A DNA stretch of 10,691 bases from Candidatus Methanophagales archaeon (GTDB taxonomy: Archaea; Halobacteriota; Syntropharchaeia; Alkanophagales; Methanospirareceae), in NCBI GenBank assembly GCA_030621535.1, contig JAUXHM010000023.1, forward strand, positions 1 through 10,691, in the 5' to 3' direction. The stretch's first letter is position 1; every line of letters starts with the position of its first letter. The translations under genes were made by a program, and so were the position numbers. Below, piece after piece: positions 6,426-10,691 of the stretch. Under the pieces are notes generated by a model. The model searched no databases. It saw nothing but the letters and a program-made list of their open reading frames with translations, and was not told where the DNA came from.

Positions 6426-6428
6426 AGA

Positions 6429-6556
6429 GATTTATCCCCGCGGAGAGCGCCGAGACCGCTGAGTTTAAAGGCTGTTACAATCTTTACTTAGGTTTTCTGC
6501 TACCTCTGCGTTCTCTGTGTGCTCTGCGGTGAAATTTAAGGATATGGCAATTTCAC
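6429..6556. repeat. Interspersed repeat family B, copy 1 (MITE-like)
   Basis: The element starts 3 bases after the PRC-barrel stop. Its left end is CCCGCGGAGAGCGCC and its right end carries CTCTGCGTTCTCTGTGTGCT followed by CTGCGG, which form imperfect inverted arms. The last 70 bases match the copy ending at 8908 at 63 of 70 positions; the left arm is about nine bases longer than in that copy. No open reading frame of note lies inside. Confidence 0.8.
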
Positions 6557-6560
6557 GGGA

Positions 6561-6571
6561 CTTTTGTTTTT
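6561..6571 (+). terminator. T-rich stretch after repeat B copy 1
   Basis: CTTTTGTTTTT lies downstream of the first PRC-barrel gene and before the convergent tRNA gene. It may end transcripts that come from the left. This is a weak prediction from base composition. Confidence 0.3.
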
Positions 6572-6589
6572 CTAACGGAAGGAATATAG

Positions 6590-6713
6590 TGGGCCCGAAG
6601 GGATTTGAACCCTTGGCCGCCCGGTGTCCCACAAAGAAACGTATTTAGGAGGCGATACGCCATAGATTCTCTGTTATGAGCCGGGCGCTCTAACCATACT
6701 AAGCTACGGGCCC
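6590..6713 (-). tRNA. tRNA with CAU anticodon (elongator Met or Ile2), with intron
   Basis: The two exons, 6675-6713 and 6590-6625 on the minus strand, give a 75-base tRNA. The acceptor stem GGGCCCG/CGGGCCC, anticodon stem CCCGG/CCGGG and T arm AAGGG-TTCAAAT-CCCTT are all perfect. The anticodon loop is CTCATAA, anticodon CAU. The discriminator is A and CCA is not encoded, so the CCA enzyme in this window would act on it. The D arm (GCTT/GAGC, GGTTA loop) shows this is not an initiator-specific misread, but I cannot tell elongator Met from the Ile2 tRNA that archaea modify with agmatidine; the GGGCCCG acceptor and A73 lean toward Ile2. A TATA box (TTTATATA, 6747-6754) lies about 37 bases before the 5' end. 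Confidence 0.93.
6626..6674 (-). other. 49-base tRNA intron with bulge-helix-bulge motif
   Basis: The intron lies between tRNA positions 37 and 38. Pairing is visible: the outer helix CCCGG/CCGGG, a central four-base helix CTCA/TGGG, three-base bulges TAA (5') and ACA (3'), and an inner helix CAGAG/CTTTG. Cutting after the second base of each bulge gives a standard 7-base anticodon loop. This is the canonical substrate of the archaeal splicing endonuclease. Confidence 0.9.
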
Positions 6714-6746
6714 TGACCTCTAACCTCCATGTTATATTATTAATTG

Positions 6747-6754
6747 TATATAAA
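6747..6754 (-). promoter_or_regulatory. TATA box for the CAU tRNA
   Basis: TTTATATA on the minus strand is centred about 37 bases before the mature 5' end, predicting a leader of about 10 bases, which RNase P would remove. Confidence 0.55.
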
Positions 6755-6817
6755 GTTAAATGATATTTTTTGTGTTTGGCATCAGGATTTGCTCTCCCGC
6801 AATACAAAGAGAAAGTT

Positions 6818-6827
6818 AATATATAAA
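6818..6827 (+). promoter_or_regulatory. TATA box for the second PRC-barrel gene
   Basis: AATATATAAA is centred about 43 bases before the ATG at 6866. This predicts a leader of roughly 16 bases, in which GGGTAGGG (6855-6862) could act as a ribosome binding site. Confidence 0.5.
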
Positions 6828-6865
6828 GACACATAAAAGAAAGTGTAAAGCAATGGGTAGGGAAA

Positions 6866-7111
6866 ATGAAAAAAATATCCGCACAAAAATTGAGTGGTAA
6901 AATGGTTATGGACTTAGATGGTGGTGAAATAGGGATACTGCATAATGTAGTAGTAGACGTAGCAACAGGTCTGTTAAGTGAACTTGTGGTTAAACCTGCT
7001 GCTGAGCTTGATACGAGCGGGTTTAAAGAGGGGGATGCGTATATCTTTATACCGTTTCAAGCGGTTAAAGCGATGAAAGATGTCATAATAGTGGATAGAG
7101 AGGAGGTATAG
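6866..7111 (+). CDS. PRC-barrel domain protein (second copy)
   Basis: The product has 81 residues, almost all PRC-barrel: KISAQKLSGKMVMDLDGGEI, then LLSELVVKP, the acidic AELDTSGFKEGD insertion, and YIFIPFQAVKAMKDVIIVD. This is the MTH1859-like stand-alone archaeal type. It is clearly diverged from the first copy: no charged tail, a K/M-V-M-D-L-D-G-G turn in place of I-Y-T-D-R-G, and a different start context with a purine-rich GGGTAGGG. The two copies are therefore old paralogues, not a recent duplication. The gene ends 10 bases from the 3' end of the facing tRNA-Arg. The molecular role of such proteins is not established. Confidence 0.88.
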   Translation: MKKISAQKLSGKMVMDLDGGEIGILHNVVVDVATGLLSELVVKPAAELDTSGFKEGDAYIFIPFQAVKAMKDVIIVDREEV

Positions 7112-7121
7112 GACATAGGTA

Positions 7122-7196
7122 CGGGCGTGACGGGATTTGAACCCGTGATTTGCAGCTTAGGAGGCTGCCGCCATGTCCTAACTAGGCCACACGCCC
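7122..7196 (-). tRNA. tRNA-Arg (CCU)
   Basis: This 75-base tRNA without intron has the acceptor stem GGGCGTG/CACGCCC, anticodon stem GCAGC/GCTGC, loop CTCCTAA (anticodon CCU, reading AGG), and T arm ACGGG-TTCAAAT-CCCGT. The discriminator is G and no CCA is encoded. I see no clear TATA box at the expected distance on its upstream side (about 7230-7240), so its promoter is not identified. Confidence 0.95.
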
Positions 7197-7339
7197 TAGA
7201 TAGATGTCAAGTGTCGGTTTTCAGGTTTGAGGTGTTAGATTCACGTGGACACACCTGACTGTTCACACTTTTACTACAAGTAATTTATTAAAGAAAACTT
7301 TTTAATTTGTGGATAGAGAGCCATTCTATTTATTGTAGC
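7197..7339. other. Spacer between tRNA-Arg and the DHH gene
   Basis: No gene or family repeat is seen. AGGTGT and ACACCT (about 7230-7255) could form a short hairpin. TTTTTAAT (7299-7306) is TATA-like and would place a start point just before the ATG at 7340. Confidence 0.4.
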
Positions 7340-8767
7340 ATGATAAGCGTGCAAAAGGCCATGGAAAAGGCAGTAGAACTGATAAAGAGACATGATTACG
7401 CAAGGATCGTCTCGCATTACGATGCAGACGGAATAACCTCTGCAGGGATTATTTGTAATGCTTTGCTTCGAAGAGGAATACAGTTCCATACGACAATAGT
7501 AAGCAAATTAGAGGATTCCTTTATTCAGGGGTTAAAAGACCCGCTTATTATAATTTGCGACATGGGCACTGCGCAGTTGGACTTGATTTTAGCGCATCTC
7601 AACGAGAAGGATGTTATAATCATAGACCACCATACGCCACCTTTGACTTCCCCAACCCCGATCAATGAGCTCGTTTCTTCACTTCCCGACTCTTTTGCCC
7701 TCATAAACCCTTACATTCCCGAGGGCGAACACACGGGGGAAGGGGAAAAAGAGATAGAGGGCGATATTTGTGCTGCAGGGCTCTCGTATCTCGTGGCAAG
7801 GCGCTTGTCGAGCGACGGCAGGGGCAACATAGACCTCGCGGGTCTCGCAGTAGCAGGCACCTTAGGAGATAAATTGCGGATAGACACAGGGACAAACAAG
7901 ATGATTCTGGATGAGGCAATAAAAGAGGGTGTTATTTCAGTCGAAAAGGGGTTGAAACTCGGCGATGGAAAAATTCGTGATTTGATTCTTTTCTCCACCG
8001 ACCCGTATATCCCGCTTGCGGGTAAGGTTGAGTGGGTAGATGCGTTTTTGAAAAAACTGGATATTGAAGGTGATAGAAACATCCGTGATTTGGAGGAAGA
8101 AGAGGAAAGGCGATTGACTGCTGCTTTGTTATCGCTGTCAGACGAGTCTAACGCGGGAGTGGCTATTAACAGGGATGCTCTGGTTGGCAACACGTATATT
8201 CTGAATGCCGAAGTGGTGAGAAAGGGGATAGATTTAATGAGAATGGTGGATGCTTGCGGTCGGTTTGGAAAAGCGGGCGTGGGGATAGGTCTGTGCCTGC
8301 GTGATGGCAAAATGATAGAAGCAGCCGTTTCGCTATATATGCAGTTCCAGAGCAAACTTGTTTCTGAATTAAATAGGATAGAAAGTGGTGAAGGAATCAT
8401 AAAAGAGTTGCCTGCCATTTTCTACTTTTACGTGCAGGAGCGAGGAGTAACAGGCATTTTAGACGGCATCGTAGCAGAATATTTATACACTGCGAAGCCC
8501 GTAATCGCATTAAACATGAAAACAAGAGATGAAGAAGGTGCAAGGGCGGAAACAAAAATATCGGCACGGTGTAGTAAGAAACTCATCGAAGAAAGCAAGG
8601 AAGATGGAATAAACCTCGCTAAAGCAATGGAGAAAGCATCGAAAGAAGTAGGTGGTTTTGGTGGCGGGCATCCCGTTGCCGCAGGGGCGTCTATCCCCAA
8701 CGGCTCTGAGGACAAATTCATCGTTATCCTGAACAGATTAATCGGAGAGCAGAAAGGAAGGAATTAA
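7340..8767 (+). CDS. DHH/DHHA1 phosphoesterase, archaeal RecJ-like
   Basis: The product has 475 residues. The N-terminal DHH domain has SHYDADGITSAGI (about 25-37), CDMGTAQ with Asp74, and IIIDHHTPP with the DHH triad at 96-98; these aspartates and histidines bind two metal ions. The C-terminal DHHA1 domain ends with GGFGGGHPVAAGASIP (about 438-453), the substrate-binding loop. Archaeal proteins of this layout include RecJ-like exonucleases, among them the GINS-associated nuclease GAN, and also enzymes acting on short RNA or DNA; which of these applies cannot be decided here. ATG 7340 is chosen because the sequence before it in frame begins only at TTG 7307 and reads WIESHSIYCS, which is not family-like, and a TATA-like TTTTTAAT lies about 37 bases upstream. 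There is no Shine-Dalgarno. It is a single-gene unit; a family B repeat follows 23 bases after the stop. Confidence 0.92.
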   Translation: MISVQKAMEKAVELIKRHDYARIVSHYDADGITSAGIICNALLRRGIQFHTTIVSKLEDSFIQGLKDPLIIICDMGTAQLDLILAHLNEKDVIIIDHHTPPLTSPTPINELVSSLPDSFALINPYIPEGEHTGEGEKEIEGDICAAGLSYLVARRLSSDGRGNIDLAGLAVAGTLGDKLRIDTGTNKMILDEAIKEGVISVEKGLKLGDGKIRDLILFSTDPYIPLAGKVEWVDAFLKKLDIEGDRNIRDLEEEEERRLTAALLSLSDESNAGVAINRDALVGNTYILNAEVVRKGIDLMRMVDACGRFGKAGVGIGLCLRDGKMIEAAVSLYMQFQSKLVSELNRIESGEGIIKELPAIFYFYVQERGVTGILDGIVAEYLYTAKPVIALNMKTRDEEGARAETKISARCSKKLIEESKEDGINLAKAMEKASKEVGGFGGGHPVAAGASIPNGSEDKFIVILNRLIGEQKGRN

Positions 8768-8789
8768 GGGCACTGTCTAAAAATCAAGT

Positions 8790-8908
8790 GATTTATCACC
8801 GCGGAGAGCGCAGAGTTTTAAGACTGTTTCAATCATTGCTTAGGTTTTCTGGTGCCTTTGCGTTCTCCGTGTGCTCTGTGGTGAAATTTAAGGATTTAGC
8901 AATTTCAC
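8790..8908. repeat. Interspersed repeat family B, copy 2 (MITE-like)
   Basis: This is the second copy of the element at 6429-6556, in the same orientation. The left end has CACCGCGGAGAGCGCAGAG; the right end has TTTGCGTTCTCCGTGTGCTC. The last 70 bases match the first copy at 63 positions. It lies between the stop of the DHH gene and that of the facing membrane-protein gene. Short frames that run through it are chance openings. Confidence 0.8.
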
Positions 8909-8927
8909 TAAAAATGGTTTTTGGTAA

Positions 8928-9197
8928 TCACAAATCGCTTAGCGGATACTTCCTCTTCACGATGAAGTAGGAGAGAAACAATCCGAGGAAGAAGCCGAGA
9001 AAAGAAAAAGAAAGAGAAAAGGCAAAGCTCGCTATACTGCTTCTCAACCCTTTTCCCAGCGCGAAGCCACCAAATAAGCCCACGATGGTGAGAGCGGAAA
9101 TAAGAAGCGTGTATGGTAGGGCACGTAAAAGAACGTTAGCTCTAAACTTCTCTCTTACCCTTCCAAACAGCCCTTCTCCATTGTTCCTATTTTGCAT
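8928..9197 (-). CDS. Small two-helix membrane protein, AtpZ/AtpI-like
   Basis: The product has 89 residues. A basic N-terminus (NRNNGEGLFGRVREKFR) is followed by two membrane helices, about 25-47 (LRALPYTLLISALTIVGLFG...) and 57-80 (SFAFSLSFSFLGFFLGLFLS), then a short basic end (VKRKYPLSDL). The pattern of two helices, a glycine-rich end of the first helix (GGFALGKGLR) and a GxxxGxF run in the second resembles AtpZ/AtpI-type proteins, which accompany F-type and N-type ATP synthase genes and help assemble the rotor ring or import Mg2+. The gene lies 11 bases after atpK on the same strand, so the pair is probably one transcript, which strengthens the idea. Similarity is by pattern only; a general small membrane protein is the alternative. 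Confidence 0.65.
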   Translation of the reverse strand: MQNRNNGEGLFGRVREKFRANVLLRALPYTLLISALTIVGLFGGFALGKGLRSSIASFAFSLSFSFLGFFLGLFLSYFIVKRKYPLSDL

Positions 9198-9208
9198 TTA
9201 CCGCTATA

Positions 9209-9538
9209 CTAATCAATCTTCGTCCAGAGCATAAACGCGATCAAAAGCCCGTAGATGGCAATCGCTTCTGCAAGCGCAACGAATATCAGCACACGACCAA
9301 ACGTCTCGGGCTTCTCCGCCGTAGCTCCTGCAGCCGCTACTCCCGTAGCGGATATCGCCCAACCCGCAGCAAATGCCGAGCCTACCATTGTAATTGCTGC
9401 CGCCATTGCTATCCATCCGTTATCGGTAACGCCACTTACTATCGCCGTCGTTTCTTCTTGCGCTGCTGATGCGACTCCCGCCCCTGCAAGAAGCACGAGC
9501 AAACAAAGCGTAAATGCAAACGCGTATTTCGTTTTCAT
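9209..9538 (-). CDS. atpK: A-type ATP synthase subunit K (rotor c subunit)
   Basis: The product has 109 residues. It begins with a signal-peptide-like segment (MKTKYAFAFTLCLLVLLAGA, then GVASA about residue 25) and continues with a single c-type hairpin: helix 1 about 40-62 (GWIAMAAAITMVGSAFAAGW), a loop with TAEKPETFGR (73-82), and helix 2 about 83-105, with the ion-binding Glu91 in ALAEAIAIYGLL. This subunit forms the membrane ring that turns as ions pass. Glu91 is followed by Ala, and helix 1 lacks the Gln seen in sodium-binding rings, which suggests proton coupling. The N-terminal extension is longer than in most methanogen K subunits. A Shine-Dalgarno GAGGTG (9550-9555) lies 11 bases upstream. 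The other synthase genes (H, I, E, C, F, A, B, D) are not adjacent, which is unusual. Confidence 0.9.
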   Translation of the reverse strand: MKTKYAFAFTLCLLVLLAGAGVASAAQEETTAIVSGVTDNGWIAMAAAITMVGSAFAAGWAISATGVAAAGATAEKPETFGRVLIFVALAEAIAIYGLLIAFMLWTKID

Positions 9539-9595
9539 GTCCCTTTTTCACCTCATACTTTTCTTTATTTTATGGGTTATAATATTATATTGGGG

Positions 9596-9603
9596 TATAT
9601 AAA
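9596..9603 (-). promoter_or_regulatory. TATA box for atpK
   Basis: TTTATATA on the minus strand is centred about 61 bases before the atpK start, giving a leader of about 34 bases that holds the GAGGTG ribosome site. A second A/T-rich candidate (ATAATATTATAA, 9577-9588) would give a leader of about 18 bases. Confidence 0.5.
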
Positions 9604-9634
9604 AGGGAATGTTTTTTCGTTTCGAAAGCCCCTT

Positions 9635-9671
9635 TTATAACCACAAGATTACACTGATTTTCACGAGAAAC
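9635..9671 (+). repeat. Interspersed repeat family A, copy 4
   Basis: TTTATAACCACAAGATTACA begins a segment that matches 177-213 at about 35 of 37 positions, in the same orientation and about 9.4 kb away. It lies upstream of the atpK promoter. Confidence 0.8.
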
Positions 9672-9795
9672 TTTTCTTTAAGAAAGAAGAAAGAAAGCTT
9701 TATCAAATAAAAAAATTTTCTTTTAGCACCGGTTTTCTTTTCCGCGAAGCGTTTTCGATAAAACTTTTCGTAAAAGTTTTAAAGAAAAAGACTTG
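9672..9795. other. A/T-rich spacer with hairpins
   Basis: This spacer separates the family A repeat from the stop of the 118-residue gene. It is rich in A-runs and T-runs and contains a near-perfect palindrome at 9760-9780 (AAAACTTTTCGTAAAAGTTT plus one T). No gene is seen. The palindrome could mark the 3' end of the minus-strand transcript. Confidence 0.5.
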
Positions 9796-10152
9796 CTACA
9801 CGATTTCGGTGCCATATTCTGCACCCGTCATGGTTATTTCCTTTTTCAGCTCTTTTAAAAATATTTTGAATGAGCTATAAGAGAAATCCGCCCAATCGAC
9901 GAATTTTTCAGCAGAAAGCTCTAATTCTTTTTCTTTCTCGTTCTGGCGGGGAAGTCCAAACCGCTTTACTTCTTCCCAATTCTTCTCCAAATATCTGAAA
10001 AGCGATGTAGAAGCGAAATGTGTGGGAACCAGTGGAGATTGTGCAGAAAGGTCAAGAATCAATTGCCTTTCTCGCTCGAGTTCTTGAGCCGAAATGGCAG
10101 ACCGCTGTATCGCGTTTACCCTTGCTTCTTCATGGACTACGCCTTTCTTCAT
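9796..10152 (-). CDS. Unrecognised 118-residue protein
   Basis: The protein is charged and predicted mostly helical, without signal peptide or membrane segment. The N-terminus MKKGVVHEEARVNAIQRSAI leads to a helix rich in Glu and Arg (AQELERERQLILDLSAQ, about 22-38), then SPLVPTHFASTSLFRYLEKN (39-58) and a second charged region (NEKEKELELSAEKFVDWADF, about 71-90). The end, KEITMTGAEYGTEIV, is not family-diagnostic. I do not recognise a family. It may be part of a longer ancestral protein, since it lies right next to the insertion-sequence remnant (about 37 bases from its left end) and has no obvious Shine-Dalgarno; an A/T stretch (CATTAAAAT, near 10173) is a weak TATA candidate. Its codon use is ordinary for the window, so it is probably a real gene or a recent remnant of one. 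Confidence 0.55.
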   Translation of the reverse strand: MKKGVVHEEARVNAIQRSAISAQELERERQLILDLSAQSPLVPTHFASTSLFRYLEKNWEEVKRFGLPRQNEKEKELELSAEKFVDWADFSYSSFKIFLKELKKEITMTGAEYGTEIV

Positions 10153-10243
10153 TTCAGAGCGGAGGATTTTAATGCGCTGTGTGGCTAGCGGTTGAGTTTA
10201 ATATAGAAGTGGGACACTCTCGCATGTGAAAGGAGTGCCTGAA

Positions 10244-10520
10244 ATGAACAAAAAGTTATTAATATTTAAACGTAAGAAGGCAAAAGAACTACACGAGAAT
10301 GGTTGGAGTAACCGCAAGATAGCACGTTATATACTGGCAAGCAAAAACAGTGTAGGACGAGACAAAATTGCCAAAAGACCTGATCAACTTGTTCGTATTT
10401 TGTGTTTTGGATCTTAAATCAAAGCTTCTTAAGATTAATATTGAGCTGGATGATGGGTCTTTGAAAGAGGTGAAATCAATGGCATTCGTAATAAAAAATG
10501 TTATATATAATCGAGCATAG
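10244..10520 (+). pseudogene. Transposase remnant: N-terminal HTH, then frameshifted tail
   Basis: From ATG 10244, preceded by AAGGAGTG at a good distance, the frame reads MNKKLLIFKRKKAKELHENG, then WSNRKIARYILASKNSVGR. This is the helix-turn-helix start typical of DDE transposases, which recognises the element's ends. The frame then runs out at TAA 10415-10417 after 57 codons; transposases of this kind need several hundred. Another frame is open from 10356 to TAG 10518-10520 and reads TKLPKDLINLF, then LDDGSLKEVKSMAFVIKNV. It may be the old C-terminus joined by a deletion or frameshift near 10350, but I do not recognise it. The catalytic DDE core is absent, so the gene is dead. Confidence 0.65.
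10500..10509 (+). promoter_or_regulatory. TATA-like box pointing out of the insertion-sequence remnant
   Basis: GTTATATATAA-type sequence inside the right half of the element is centred about 25-32 bases before ATG 10529 and GTG 10537. It could drive the sequence beyond the element. The prediction rests on composition and spacing only. Confidence 0.35.
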
Positions 10521-10536
10521 TTAATAACATGGAGGT

Positions 10537-10691
10537 GTGCCCAGGTGTCCCATCTTCATTACAAACTCAACCCTCTTTTCGCAAGATTATAGAGAAAGCA
10601 AATTCGAGCTTTATATGCAGCAATTGATCTGGAATGAAACAGCAGGCGAAACGAGACCGAAGATTGTCTGCCCAGAGAGTGTAAAGGAGAC
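10537..10691 (+). CDS. Open frame leaving the window, unrecognised
   Basis: A frame opens after TAA 10525-10527 and remains open to the window end. It crosses the right end of the insertion-sequence remnant. The part outside the element reads FSQDYRESKFELYMQQLIWN, then ETRPKIVCPESVKE, which looks like real protein. Possible starts are GTG 10537, where a GGAGG sits too close to be a normal ribosome site, and ATG 10615, with no ribosome site. The element may have landed in the 5' end of this gene, in which case the original start is lost. I do not recognise a family, and both other reading directions are partly open here, so the call is tentative. Confidence 0.4.
   Translation, partial: MPRCPIFITNSTLFSQDYRESKFELYMQQLIWNETAGETRPKIVCPESVKE

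Larger units (their letters stand above)
10190..10572. mobile_element. Shrunken insertion sequence with inverted ends
   Basis: The left end 10190-10217 and the right end 10545-10572 are inverted copies: both begin GGTTGAGTTT and finish TGGGACAC, matching at 21 of 28 positions without gaps. Between them are only about 330 bases, which hold the first part of a transposase and an out-of-frame piece. No target-site duplication is apparent in the flanking bases (AGC on the left, CTC on the right). The element is too short for a working transposase, so it is an internally deleted or decayed copy that could move only if a full relative supplies enzyme. Confidence 0.7.

Noticed and set aside
6553..6834. 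93-codon open frame on the minus strand
   Set aside because: It covers the intron-bearing tRNA gene completely; the tRNA structure is decisive.
7197..7306. Possible small RNA or third tRNA after tRNA-Arg
   Set aside because: Only a six-base stem can be drawn, with no T-loop motif and no promoter in a suitable place.
7711..8418. 235-codon open frame on the minus strand
   Set aside because: It mirrors the DHH phosphoesterase gene; Ser/Pro-rich translation without any domain.
8788..8970. 60-codon open frame on the plus strand
   Set aside because: It is mainly the family B repeat read through and overlaps the end of the small membrane-protein gene.
9213..9416. 67-codon open frame on the minus strand inside atpK
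   Set aside because: It is another frame of atpK; the c-subunit hairpin with Glu91 is the real product.

Overview
The window reads as a piece of an archaeal chromosome, most likely a euryarchaeon. The evidence is an archaeal-type CCA-adding enzyme, the archaeal RNase P proteins Rpp30 and Pop5/Rpp14, an A-type ATP synthase K subunit, PRC-barrel mini-proteins, a RecJ-like DHH phosphoesterase, a tRNA intron with a bulge-helix-bulge motif, no encoded CCA on either tRNA, and TATA boxes about 25-30 bases upstream of starts that lack a Shine-Dalgarno sequence. Moderate base composition, many short interspersed repeats and the type of transposase remnant suggest a methanogen or ANME/Syntrophoarchaeum-like lineage, but this is a guess that only a database search could settle.

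Layout. 1-171: 3' end of purC (+). 254-2862: a minus-strand pair, cca followed by a membrane-anchored PepSY-like protein, with the two reading frames abutting. 2940-3380: an Lrp/AsnC regulator (-), divergent from rnp3-rnp2 (+, 3482-4638), which encode two RNase P proteins with an ATGA overlap. 4711-5943: an intramembrane site-2 protease with paired CBS domains (-). 6141-7196: two small PRC-barrel genes (+), each facing a minus-strand tRNA (an intron-bearing CAU tRNA and tRNA-Arg CCU). 7340-8767: a DHH/RecJ-like phosphoesterase (+). 8928-9538: atpK and a small two-helix membrane protein (-). 9796-10152: an unrecognised 118-residue gene (-). 10190-10572: a shrunken insertion sequence with inverted ends. 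The right edge carries an open frame that leaves the window.

Most genes are informational or housekeeping: tRNA 3'-end maturation (cca), tRNA 5'-end maturation (RNase P proteins) and two tRNA genes lie within 6 kb, although they are not one operon. The most distinctive signal is between and partly inside the genes. At least three families of short interspersed repeats fill the spacers: an ACCACAAGATTACAC family; a roughly 120-base element with CCGCGGAGAGCGC ends, found directly after two unrelated stop codons; and a TGCAAAA-type palindrome. The last family lies inside rnp2 and seems to supply the unusual N-terminal and C-terminal extensions of its protein. I do not see a convincing new defence or metabolic system. 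The best leads are this repeat-into-gene invasion, the detached atpK with an AtpZ-like partner, and the degenerate insertion sequence at the right edge.
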